Program-made: the position numbers and the translations under genes
Assembly: GCA_937901435.1 (NCBI GenBank)
Contig: CALGTJ010000105.1
Location: forward strand, 1 to 13,114
Direction of reading: 5' to 3'
Length of the DNA stretch: 13,114 bases
Origin: an uncultured Rhodobacter sp.
GTDB lineage: Bacteria > Pseudomonadota > Alphaproteobacteria > Rhodobacterales > Rhodobacteraceae
Notes under the pieces: model-generated
Databases searched by the model: none
What the model was told of the DNA's origin: nothing
The model's input: the letters and a program-made list of their open reading frames with translations, nothing else
In this document: one piece after another, positions 7,249 through 13,114 of the stretch
Layout: each line of letters begins with the position of its first letter
How positions within the stretch are numbered: position 1 is the stretch's first letter

Positions 7249-8179
7249 GGATCGCCTCTCGCGCATAGATGCGGCGCATCAGGACCGGCGTCAGATACAT
7301 GGGCACCTGATAACAGCCGATAAAGATCAACACTTGATCCGTGGTGGCGGCGGGCAAAGCCACGAGGAACAGGGCGATATTGCGGTTGCCTGCGATGATA
7401 CTGGTGCCGACGGGGTTGGGATGGTCTGTCGCGTGATGAACCGCAAGGCTGAGGGCCTGCATCCCGAAATTGACGCCGCAGGCCAGCGCCAGCCAGCCGA
7501 GCAATTCGGCCGGATCGCTGCGCAGGGTGGGGCCGACAGCGGACATGAGGCCAACGACGATCACCGCCAGAGACAGGGCAGACAGCCCGTCGAGCATCTG
7601 GATTGTTTCGGGCTTGGGATCGGGAAAGAGCATCCGGCGCAGGGTAAAGGCGACCGCGACGGCCACGGCGATCACCAATGTCAGCCGCAGCGCGGCGACC
7701 GCAACCTCGTCAAGACCCCCAAGGGCGGGAGTCAGCCAGAAAACGGGCAGGATCGTCAGGGGCAGCAGGGCGGTGCCGAGGATCAGCAGGCGCATGGCCG
7801 GGGCAGGATCATGGCCGACCATAACCGTAAAGGCGGGCGCGCCAGAGATGGACGCCCCAGAGGTCGCCAGCACCAGCGCCAAAGCGGCAGCGGTGCCATG
7901 CCAGCCGGTCAGCCAGAGTGCGGTGGTCATCAGGAGAGGCAACAAAAGTTGCAGGATCAGGACTAGACCAAGGCTTTCGCGCGCGTCCTTGAGGTTGCCG
8001 ACAGCCGCGCGCAAGCCGATGCGCAGGGCCGAGATGAACACCAACCCGGCGACCATGGCGGGCAGGGCCGGTTTCATAGCGCCCGCCAGCCCGGGTAGGG
8101 CAAACCCCGCGATCAGGCCAAGCACCAGTGCAGCGCGCCCATGGCGGGCGATAAAACATAGGGCGTCGGCAACGATCAT
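7241..8179 (-). CDS. Bile acid:sodium symporter (BASS/SBF)-like membrane transporter
   Basis: The protein has 312 residues and is very hydrophobic, with roughly nine or ten membrane segments spread evenly from residue 15 to 300. It contains GNRNIALFLVALP (264-276), which resembles the conserved region in the second half of the BASS/SBF fold, and the ATSGASISGAPAF segment (105-117) could be the first helix-crossover region. BASS proteins usually carry organic anions with sodium; a single carrier could supplement or oppose the TRAP system encoded just upstream. The ATG at 8179 has GAAAG upstream and lies 38 bases after the TRAP large-permease stop. It overlaps pxpB by 8 bases, so it is co-transcribed with the pxp genes. 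An unrelated 10-TM carrier family is possible; family confidence is moderate, and direction and substrate are unknown. Confidence 0.65.
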   Translation of the reverse strand: MIVADALCFIARHGRAALVLGLIAGFALPGLAGAMKPALPAMVAGLVFISALRIGLRAAVGNLKDARESLGLVLILQLLLPLLMTTALWLTGWHGTAAALALVLATSGASISGAPAFTVMVGHDPAPAMRLLILGTALLPLTILPVFWLTPALGGLDEVAVAALRLTLVIAVAVAVAFTLRRMLFPDPKPETIQMLDGLSALSLAVIVVGLMSAVGPTLRSDPAELLGWLALACGVNFGMQALSLAVHHATDHPNPVGTSIIAGNRNIALFLVALPAATTDQVLIFIGCYQVPMYLTPVLMRRIYAREAIRV

Positions 8180-8217
8180 CGTTCAGACTTTCGCAGAATT
8201 CGGACGGGCGGAAAAGC

Positions 8218-9531
8218 TTAGGCGTTTGGGCCTTGTCGTACGTTGTCGGGCAGCCATGTGGCCAGTTCCGGGAACAGGATCAGCACAAAGACCATCAGCA
8301 CCATGATCAGGAACATCGGAAAGGCGGCCTTGGCGATAAAGCCCATCTCGTGATTGGTCATCCCCTGCAACACGAACAGGTTGAACCCGATGGGGGGCGT
8401 GATCTGGGCCATTTCGACCACGACCACGATAAAGATGCCGAACCAGATCAGGTCGATACCGGCCTCTCGCACCATAGGCTCGACCACGGCCATGGTCAGC
8501 ACCACCGATGAGATGCCGTCAAGGAACATGCCAAGGATGATGTAGAACACCAGCAGAACCATCAGCAATTGGAAGGTGCTGAGTTGCCACGACGCAATCA
8601 GATCGGCCAACCCGCGCGGCAGCCCGGTGAACCCCATGGCAAGCGACAAAAAGGCCGCACCCGCAAGGATCAGCGCGATCATCGCGCTGGTGCGGGTCGC
8701 GCCCATCAGGCTTTCGGTGAAGGTGGCCCAGTTCAACGAGCCTTGCAGGGCGGCCAGCACCAATGCACCGATCACGCCAATTGCGGCGGCCTCGGTTGCG
8801 GTGGCGAACCCGGCAAACATAGAGCCGATGACGACGATGATCAGGCACATCACCGGAACCAGAAAGCGCGAGTTCTTGACCTTTTCGGCAAGGCTCATCC
8901 CGGTGTCCTGAATTGGCTTCCAGTCGCCAGCCAAGGCGGAATAGATCGCAACATAGGCCATGAACATCGCGGCCAGCACCAGACCGGGCAGGATCCCGGC
9001 AAAGAACAGCTTTATGATGCTCTCGTTGATGGTCACGCCGTAGACGATCAGGGTCAGCGAGGGCGGGATCATCAGGCCCAGCGTGGCAGCCCCTGCAAGG
9101 GTGCCGATGACCATATGCTCGGGGTATTCCCGCGCGCGCAACTCGGGGATCGACATCTTGCCCACCGTTGTCAGCGTCGCGGCGGAAGAGCCAGAGACAG
9201 CGGCAAAGACCGTACAGCCAACGATATTGGTGTGTACCAGACCACCGGGCAGCCGTGCCATCCATGGGGCGAGGCCGCGGAACATGTCTTGTGACAGGCG
9301 GGTGCGGAACAGGATCTCTCCCATCCAGATGAACAGCGGCAGCGCGGTCAGCGTCCAACTGCTTGAGGCCCGCCAGATGACGGTCGCCATCGTGTCGCCA
9401 ACGGGGCGGGTGGTGAACAATTCCATCCCGAAAAATGCAACGCCGATCAGGGCAAGGCCAACCCAGACGCCTGTGCCCAGAAGCAGGAACAGGACAAAAA
9501 GGAACAGGGCGATGATATAGGCTTCTTCCAT
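8218..9531 (-). CDS. TRAP transporter large permease (DctM family)
   Basis: From ATG at 9531 the protein has 437 residues, matching the 12-TM DctM channel subunits that drive solute uptake with the sodium or proton gradient. Family motifs are AVSGSSAATLTTVG (111-124) and LGLMIPPSLTLIVYG (151-165), followed by further membrane segments and an ITPPIGFNLFVLQG stretch near the C-terminus. I prefer the ATG at 9531 to the in-frame start 30 bases upstream because GGAG spans the end of the small-permease gene at a suitable distance and homologues start close to the first membrane helix. Only 4 bases separate it from the small-permease stop. The substrate is set by the binding protein and is not obvious. 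Confidence 0.93.
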   Translation of the reverse strand: MEEAYIIALFLFVLFLLLGTGVWVGLALIGVAFFGMELFTTRPVGDTMATVIWRASSSWTLTALPLFIWMGEILFRTRLSQDMFRGLAPWMARLPGGLVHTNIVGCTVFAAVSGSSAATLTTVGKMSIPELRAREYPEHMVIGTLAGAATLGLMIPPSLTLIVYGVTINESIIKLFFAGILPGLVLAAMFMAYVAIYSALAGDWKPIQDTGMSLAEKVKNSRFLVPVMCLIIVVIGSMFAGFATATEAAAIGVIGALVLAALQGSLNWATFTESLMGATRTSAMIALILAGAAFLSLAMGFTGLPRGLADLIASWQLSTFQLLMVLLVFYIILGMFLDGISSVVLTMAVVEPMVREAGIDLIWFGIFIVVVVEMAQITPPIGFNLFVLQGMTNHEMGFIAKAAFPMFLIMVLMVFVLILFPELATWLPDNVRQGPNA

Positions 9532-9535
9532 GCCG

Positions 9536-10057
9536 CTACTCCGCGTGCGCGCCGGACTCATCGCGGATGATGCGATGTTTGCCGGTGATGAAAAGGGACA
9601 AAAGGTTATCGGTCAGCGCGATCGCAAGAACGACAGAACCAACCATCAGCGGCATCTGCGCAATCCACATGGGCGTGGCATCCTGACCCTGACTGACATC
9701 GTTGAATTTGATGGCAAACCTTAACATCCGATAGACGTAGTAGGTCACATACCATGCAACGGCGGTGCCGATGGCAAAGCACCAGACCTCTAGGACCCAT
9801 TTGGCGCGCGGACCCAAGGCGTTCAGCAGGATCGACACGCGGATATGGCTGCCCCTGTTCAGCGCGCTTGCGAAGGCCAGAAACGATGCGGCGGCCATAG
9901 CGTAGCCTGCGTAATCAGGTGCGCCGGGAAAGACCTCGCCGGTCCAGCGCGCAATCATCTGGACGACGATCAAAAAGAGGATCGCGATCAGGCAAAGCGC
10001 AGCGGCCACAGCCGAGGCTGAATAGATGAAATCCAATAGTTTTCGAATACTGCCCAT
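9536..10057 (-). CDS. TRAP transporter small permease (DctQ family)
   Basis: From ATG at 10057 the protein has 173 residues with four membrane segments (about 15-35, 50-66, 88-110 and 135-155), as expected for DctQ subunits. RGSHIRVSIL (68-77) matches the conserved family segment following the second helix. The longer in-frame start at 10114 is rejected because that ATG lies inside the perfect hairpin at 10084-10114 and would add a charged, non-homologous leader; the ATG used here has a G-rich stretch (GGGGGG) just upstream. The gene couples closely to the large permease downstream. Confidence 0.9.
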   Translation of the reverse strand: MGSIRKLLDFIYSASAVAAALCLIAILFLIVVQMIARWTGEVFPGAPDYAGYAMAAASFLAFASALNRGSHIRVSILLNALGPRAKWVLEVWCFAIGTAVAWYVTYYVYRMLRFAIKFNDVSQGQDATPMWIAQMPLMVGSVVLAIALTDNLLSLFITGKHRIIRDESGAHAE

Positions 10058-10083
10058 TGCGCCCCCCGGCCGTGAAAACGGAA

Positions 10084-10114
10084 ATGCCACCCCGACGGGC
10101 TGTCGGGGTGGCAT
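10084..10114. terminator. Perfect 13-bp hairpin between TRAP binding-protein and permease genes
   Basis: ATGCCACCCCGAC (10084-10096) and GTCGGGGTGGCAT (10102-10114) pair perfectly around the loop GGGCT. It lies 12 bases after the binding-protein stop on the minus strand and just upstream of the small-permease gene. On the minus strand the 3' flank is TTCCGTTTTC, so a partial terminator or an RNA-stabilising stem is plausible; on the plus strand the flank is GTTTTTTATG. Such stems after solute-binding-protein genes commonly raise binding-protein mRNA relative to the membrane subunits. Function here is inferred. Confidence 0.75.
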
Positions 10115-10126
10115 GTTTTTTATGTG

Positions 10127-11116
10127 TTACTTCATCGCCTTATAGGCATCGACGATTGCCGCGCCATCTGCGCCCGCGCTTTCCAGCCACTCGGTTGTCA
10201 TCGTCTCACCAATGACCTTCAGTTCTTCGACCAGTTCCGGGCTTGCTGGCCCGACAGTCATACCGCCAGCGGCCAGACCATCCATGGTGAATTGCGTGTA
10301 GGCGATAGAGGCGGCCAGTCCATCGGCGGCCGCGGTCTCTGCACAGGCTGTTATGGCGGTCTTGTTTTCGTCAGAGACACCGGCCCATGTGTCGTTGTTC
10401 ACCATCACGTAGTTGCGTGGCAGCCAGCCGTTGACCTCGTAGAAATGCGACAGGGATTCCCAGACCTTACGGTCATAGCCCGTTGCCCCGGACGAAATCA
10501 TCGCCTGCGCCACGCCGGTTGCGAAGGCCTGCGAAATCTCGGCGGCTTCGATGGTCACGGGCAACATGCCTGTCAATTCTGCAAAGCGCGAGGTGGCGTT
10601 GTTATAGCTGCGGAACTTGATCCCGGCCATTTCCGCGACAGAGTTGATCGCGCGGTCGAAATACAGACCCTGAGGCGGCCATGGCACGGAATAGAGCACA
10701 GTCAGGTTCTGCGCGTTCAGGATTTCGCCGATCTTGGCAGAAGCCGCCTTGTTCAGCATCTCTGCGTCCTCAAACGAGGTCGCAAGGAAAGGCACGTTGT
10801 CAAAGCCGAACACGGCGTTTTCGTTTTGGTGGCCGGACAGCAGGCGCTCTCCGATCGGGACCTGACCGGTCTGGATCGCGCGCTTGATATCGGCACCTGC
10901 GAACAGCGAACCAGAGGCGTGCACGGTGATATCAATCGCGCCATCGGTGCCAGCCCGCACGCAGTCAGCAAATTTCACGCCGTTTTCGGTGTGAAAGTTC
11001 GTGGCGGAATAGGCCATCGGCATATCCCATTTTTCGCCATGCCCGGCGGCCTGAACGGAAAGGGTCGCCGCTGCGGTCATCGCTGTGGCGGTCAGTAGTT
11101 TGGTAAATGTTTTCAT
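10127..11116 (-). CDS. TRAP transporter substrate-binding protein (DctP family)
   Basis: The protein has 329 residues, a standard length. It has a signal peptide with Lys3/Lys6, a hydrophobic core (8-20) and a likely signal-peptidase site near SVQA-AGHG (after residue 23), so it is periplasmic. The C-terminal half contains IKFRSYNN (166-173) with Arg169, a good candidate for the conserved arginine that pins the carboxylate of TRAP ligands, and LPVTIEAAEISQAFATG (185-201), the usual post-hinge segment. The ATG follows GGGAG with 8 bases between. It lies 43 bases after the FAD-oxidoreductase gene and is followed by a strong hairpin and the two permease genes. Ligand unknown; a carboxylate, amino acid or lactam acid would fit the neighbouring pxp genes. 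Confidence 0.93.
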   Translation of the reverse strand: MKTFTKLLTATAMTAAATLSVQAAGHGEKWDMPMAYSATNFHTENGVKFADCVRAGTDGAIDITVHASGSLFAGADIKRAIQTGQVPIGERLLSGHQNENAVFGFDNVPFLATSFEDAEMLNKAASAKIGEILNAQNLTVLYSVPWPPQGLYFDRAINSVAEMAGIKFRSYNNATSRFAELTGMLPVTIEAAEISQAFATGVAQAMISSGATGYDRKVWESLSHFYEVNGWLPRNYVMVNNDTWAGVSDENKTAITACAETAAADGLAASIAYTQFTMDGLAAGGMTVGPASPELVEELKVIGETMTTEWLESAGADGAAIVDAYKAMK

Positions 11117-11159
11117 TTAGATAGCTCCCTGTTGTCGTTTCTTTTATGGTTGGTTTGTC

Positions 11160-12410
11160 TCACCGGGCATAGCGTGCCGGAGAATAGGCGCTCAGATCGA
11201 CGTTTGGTTGTTTTCCTGCGATCAACTGCGCCAGAAAACGCCCGGTTTTTGGGCCGCCTGTCAACCCGATGTGATGATGGCCAAAGCCGGTAAAGACGCC
11301 TTTGCTGCCCGGAATCTCGCCGATCACGGGAATCGAATCGGACGTCGCAGGGCGGTGGCCCATCCACTGCGTCGTCTCGCTATACGTCAGATCGGGAAAG
11401 GCGGCCTTGACGTTGCGCATCAGCAGATCAAACGGCGCTTTTGAGGGCGGCGCGTTCAGCCCGCCAAACTCGACGACCCCGGCGGCACGCAACCGGCCCT
11501 CCATTGGGGTGACGACGAATTTGCCGCTGGCGATCATCACCGGTGATTTTGGCATGATCGAGGGATTCCAGAACTCGATATGATAGCCGCGCTCTGATTC
11601 CAGAGGAACGCTAAGCCCGAGTGTCTTGCACAAAGGTCCCGACCAGACGCCGGTGGCGATCACGGCGGCATCACAGGCGATGGTCTCGCCCCCGGCACGC
11701 AGTCCCGTCACCCGACCGTTTTCCTGAATGATATCCTGCACATCGGCCTTGATCATCTGCGCGCCTTGGGCAACTGCATGGGCGGCAAGGTCTTTGACAT
11801 ATTGTCCGGGATCAGAAATGCGTCCGTGGTTTTGCAGCTTGATGGCAAACTGGAAATTATCCGCGAAGATCGGATCATAGGCCTTGAAGTCCGACGCGTT
11901 CAGCTCTTGCCACGTGACCCCCAGATCCCGGCGCAGGCCCCAGCCAAAGGCGTCGCCCTCGAACGCCTTGCGATCATTGTAGACGAACAGATAGTCCGAG
12001 GGCACGACCCATTTCGCGGCCCCCGTGCCAGCAGAAAGGGCAAGGTGGTCGGCCAGTGTATCCCCCACAATTTCCTTGATCGCAGGCGCGATACGGCGCG
12101 TGTCCTCGGCATTGGCATGGCCCAGATATTTGATCAGCCAAGGCATCAATCTGGGCAGATAGCCCCATTTCAGGAACAAAGGCTGGTTTGGATCCAGCGC
12201 CATGCGCGGTGCCTTTTTGATCAGACCCGGACCAGTGACAGGGATAAAGCCAGTGGCGGCCAAGACACCACCGTTGCCGTAACTTGTGCCCTCTGCCGGA
12301 CCAAGCCGGTCGATCAGGATCACCTTGTGGCCATCGCGTTGCAGCCAGATCGCGGTCGAAACACCGACGATCCCTGCTCCGATGATCGCGACTGTTTTCG
12401 TCATGGACAT
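11160..12410 (-). CDS. FAD-dependent D-amino-acid dehydrogenase-like oxidoreductase (DadA family)
   Basis: The protein has 416 residues, the length of DadA-type small-subunit dehydrogenases. The dinucleotide motif GAGIVG is at 11-16, TSYGNGG (42-48) follows the FAD-binding region, and GHRPATSDSIPVIG (351-364) plus GFGHHHIGLTGGPKTG (375-390) mark the C-terminal flavin-contacting part of the DAO fold. Such enzymes oxidatively deaminate D-amino acids, D-proline or hydroxyproline, or N-substituted amino acids, and pass electrons to the respiratory chain. It is the promoter-proximal gene of the TRAP-BASS-pxpBCA set, divergent from a regulator gene. I use the first ATG at 12410; an ATG two codons later is equally possible, and neither has a strong ribosome site. 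Its exact amine substrate is unknown. Confidence 0.88.
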   Translation of the reverse strand: MSMTKTVAIIGAGIVGVSTAIWLQRDGHKVILIDRLGPAEGTSYGNGGVLAATGFIPVTGPGLIKKAPRMALDPNQPLFLKWGYLPRLMPWLIKYLGHANAEDTRRIAPAIKEIVGDTLADHLALSAGTGAAKWVVPSDYLFVYNDRKAFEGDAFGWGLRRDLGVTWQELNASDFKAYDPIFADNFQFAIKLQNHGRISDPGQYVKDLAAHAVAQGAQMIKADVQDIIQENGRVTGLRAGGETIACDAAVIATGVWSGPLCKTLGLSVPLESERGYHIEFWNPSIMPKSPVMIASGKFVVTPMEGRLRAAGVVEFGGLNAPPSKAPFDLLMRNVKAAFPDLTYSETTQWMGHRPATSDSIPVIGEIPGSKGVFTGFGHHHIGLTGGPKTGRFLAQLIAGKQPNVDLSAYSPARYAR

Positions 12411-12469
12411 GTCGTTGGCAAAGTGGGCAACGTGATATTCAACACGGCTATGGTCCCCTTGAAATTTAC

Positions 12470-12482
12470 CGCATCTGATGCG
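12470..12482. promoter_or_regulatory. Palindrome in divergent promoter region, possible operator
   Basis: CGCATCTGATGCG is a perfect 13-base dyad (six-base arms around a central T). It lies between two direct copies of CCCTTGAA (12456-12463 and 12486-12493). The location between divergently transcribed regulator and catabolic genes makes a regulatory role likely, but no bound factor can be named. Confidence 0.4.
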
Positions 12483-12495
12483 ATTCCCTTGAATA

Positions 12496-12525
12496 CGTCA
12501 ACAAATTATTGACAAATTGTCGACG
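12496..12525. promoter_or_regulatory. AT-rich operator-like dyad upstream of the regulator gene
   Basis: GTCAACAAATTATTGAC (12497-12513) is an imperfect palindrome, with seven of eight pairs matching. Overlapping it, CGTCAACAAATT (12496-12507) and AAATTGTCGACG (12514-12525) form a second dyad with ten of twelve matches. ACAAATT is directly repeated 11 bases apart (12501 and 12512), about one helical turn. TTGACA at 12509-12514 matches a sigma-70 -35 box, but I see no good -10 at the right distance. The arrangement looks like a binding site for a dimeric winged-helix regulator controlling both directions. Confidence 0.45.
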
Positions 12526-12543
12526 AGGTGTGAGCATTCCTGC

Positions 12544-13053
12544 ATGTCAAACCTTGGCCCCGTTGTTTCTTCTGCGCATCTGGCTGCTGGCCGGTTTCCG
12601 GAGCTGTCAGAGTTTGAGTTTGGCCTGAATATCGCGGGCAATGCCTTTCATCGATGGTGCGTGCGTGCCATGGCCGCTGCCGGGCATGGTGATCTGTCGG
12701 CGCTGGATGTGCTGGTGCTGCATTCGGTGCGCCATCGCGGACGGGCCAAGACGCTGGCGGATATCTGTCTGGTGCTCAACGTCGAAGACACCCATACGGT
12801 AAATTATGCGATCAGCAAGCTGACCAAGGCGGGTCTGGTGAAATCTGGCAAGCGCGGCAAGGAAAAGACCGTCGAGGCAACGCAAGCGGGGCAGGACGCC
12901 TGCGAAAGATACCGGGCGATCCGGGATGCGCTGCTGCTGGAGGCAATTGGCGAATTGGGCATCGCGCCGGATCAGGTGAGCAAGCTGTCAGCCTTGCTGC
13001 GCCTGATGTCCGGGCAATATGATCAGGCGGCGCGGGCGGCAACGGTGCTGTAG
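12544..13053 (+). CDS. MarR-like winged-helix transcriptional regulator
   Basis: The protein has 169 residues from ATG at 12544. It has a helical N-terminus with a dimerisation-like segment (FEFGLNIAGNAFHRW, 24-38), then a winged-helix pattern from LSALDVLVLHSVRHR (51-65) through the helix-turn-helix LADICLVLNVEDTHTVNYAISKLTKAGLV (71-99) to the wing SGKRGKEKTVEATQAG (101-116), and a closing helix. This is the MarR-type layout. An in-frame TTG at 12517 would extend it by nine residues but lies within the operator-like dyad. The ATG has GAGGTG upstream at a rather long spacing of 13 bases, so translation may be weak. It is divergent from the FAD-oxidoreductase/TRAP/pxp cluster and is the natural candidate for its regulator. 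The inducer is unknown. Confidence 0.8.
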   Translation: MSNLGPVVSSAHLAAGRFPELSEFEFGLNIAGNAFHRWCVRAMAAAGHGDLSALDVLVLHSVRHRGRAKTLADICLVLNVEDTHTVNYAISKLTKAGLVKSGKRGKEKTVEATQAGQDACERYRAIRDALLLEAIGELGIAPDQVSKLSALLRLMSGQYDQAARAATVL

Positions 13054-13114
13054 GCCGAGCTTTAACCCGGATTATTCACCACGGTCGGTTGGCGGCTGCG
13101 GTATGAGAGTGATC

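Noticed and set aside
7246..7266. ATG at 7266 as pxpB start
   Set aside because: The GTG at 7248 has a well-spaced GAGAGG and gives a smaller overlap with the upstream gene. The upstream ATG remains possible but is less likely.
6935..7966. Plus-strand open frame of 343 codons opposite pxpB and the BASS-like gene
   Set aside because: Its C-terminal part is a low-complexity Gln/Gly/Arg/His mixture, the usual reverse complement of membrane-protein codons.
8569..9294. Plus-strand open frame of 241 codons opposite the TRAP large permease
   Set aside because: It is Gly/Gln/His/Arg-rich without domain structure and is antisense to a confidently assigned DctM gene.
9536..10114. Longer small-permease reading frame starting at 10114
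   Set aside because: The ATG is part of the right arm of the perfect hairpin and the added 19 residues do not resemble DctQ N-termini. The ATG at 10057 fits better.
12509..12537. Sigma-70 promoter for the regulator using TTGACA at 12509-12514
   Set aside because: No acceptable -10 box lies 16-18 bases downstream, and transcription would begin almost at the start codon. It is kept only as part of an operator-like dyad.
13103..13114. ATG at 13103 as the start of another gene
   Set aside because: Only four codons are visible before the edge and no ribosome site precedes it.
1..13114. CRISPR arrays, tRNA or rRNA genes, phage genes
   Set aside because: I saw no regularly spaced repeats, no cloverleaf-like segments and no phage structural or integrase motifs. 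Nearly all sequence is accounted for by metabolic and transport genes.

Overview
The window looks like chromosomal DNA of an alphaproteobacterium, most likely a marine Rhodobacteraceae (Roseobacter group) member. I base this on the high G+C content, the dense stop/start-overlapping operons, the protein families (molybdenum hydroxylase with CoxL/CoxM-type subunits, TRAP transporter, PxpABC-type proteins, Gfo/Idh/MocA plus TIM-barrel pair) and an intergenic motif (core GAGTATTTTTGCCAAGATG) that I associate with this family. The lineage call rests on recognition, not on a search.

Layout, left to right. (1) 2-1227, plus strand: the C-terminal end of a CoxL-like molybdopterin subunit, then a complete CoxM-like FAD subunit. 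The L-then-M order fits the S-L-M order of form II / 'aerobic CODH-like' hydroxylases. A strong hairpin at 1253-1274 separates this unit from convergent genes. (2) 1322-4621, minus strand: a three-gene cassette transcribed right to left, made of a xylose-isomerase-like TIM-barrel protein, a Gfo/Idh/MocA dehydrogenase and a zinc-free quinone oxidoreductase; the last two overlap by 3 bases. It looks like a sugar or polyol oxidation/isomerisation module. (3) 4734-12410, minus strand: an eight-gene cluster. In transcription order it encodes a DadA-like FAD amino-acid dehydrogenase, TRAP solute-binding protein, TRAP small permease, TRAP large permease, a BASS/SBF-like membrane transporter, then PxpB, PxpC and PxpA homologues. 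A perfect 13-bp hairpin sits between the TRAP binding protein and permease genes. (4) 12544-13053, plus strand: a divergently transcribed MarR-like winged-helix regulator. The 133-bp divergent intergenic region holds several dyads and repeats. (5) 13054-13114: a short tail with no supported gene, possibly the end of a mobile element.

Working hypothesis: regions 3 and 4 form a regulated system that imports a small carboxylate, lactam or modified amino acid (TRAP, possibly plus the BASS-like carrier), oxidises an amine with the FAD enzyme, and opens a lactam with the ATP-dependent PxpABC complex. PxpA and PxpB carry departures from the family motifs I know, so the substrate may not be ordinary 5-oxo-L-proline. 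Whether the sugar-type cassette (region 2) belongs to the same pathway is unknown: a 112-bp gap with a dyad separates it from pxpA.

Several starts were moved inward from the longest reading frame on ribosome-binding-site evidence (pxpB, TRAP large permease, TRAP small permease, regulator). Long open frames antisense to real genes are treated as high-GC shadows.
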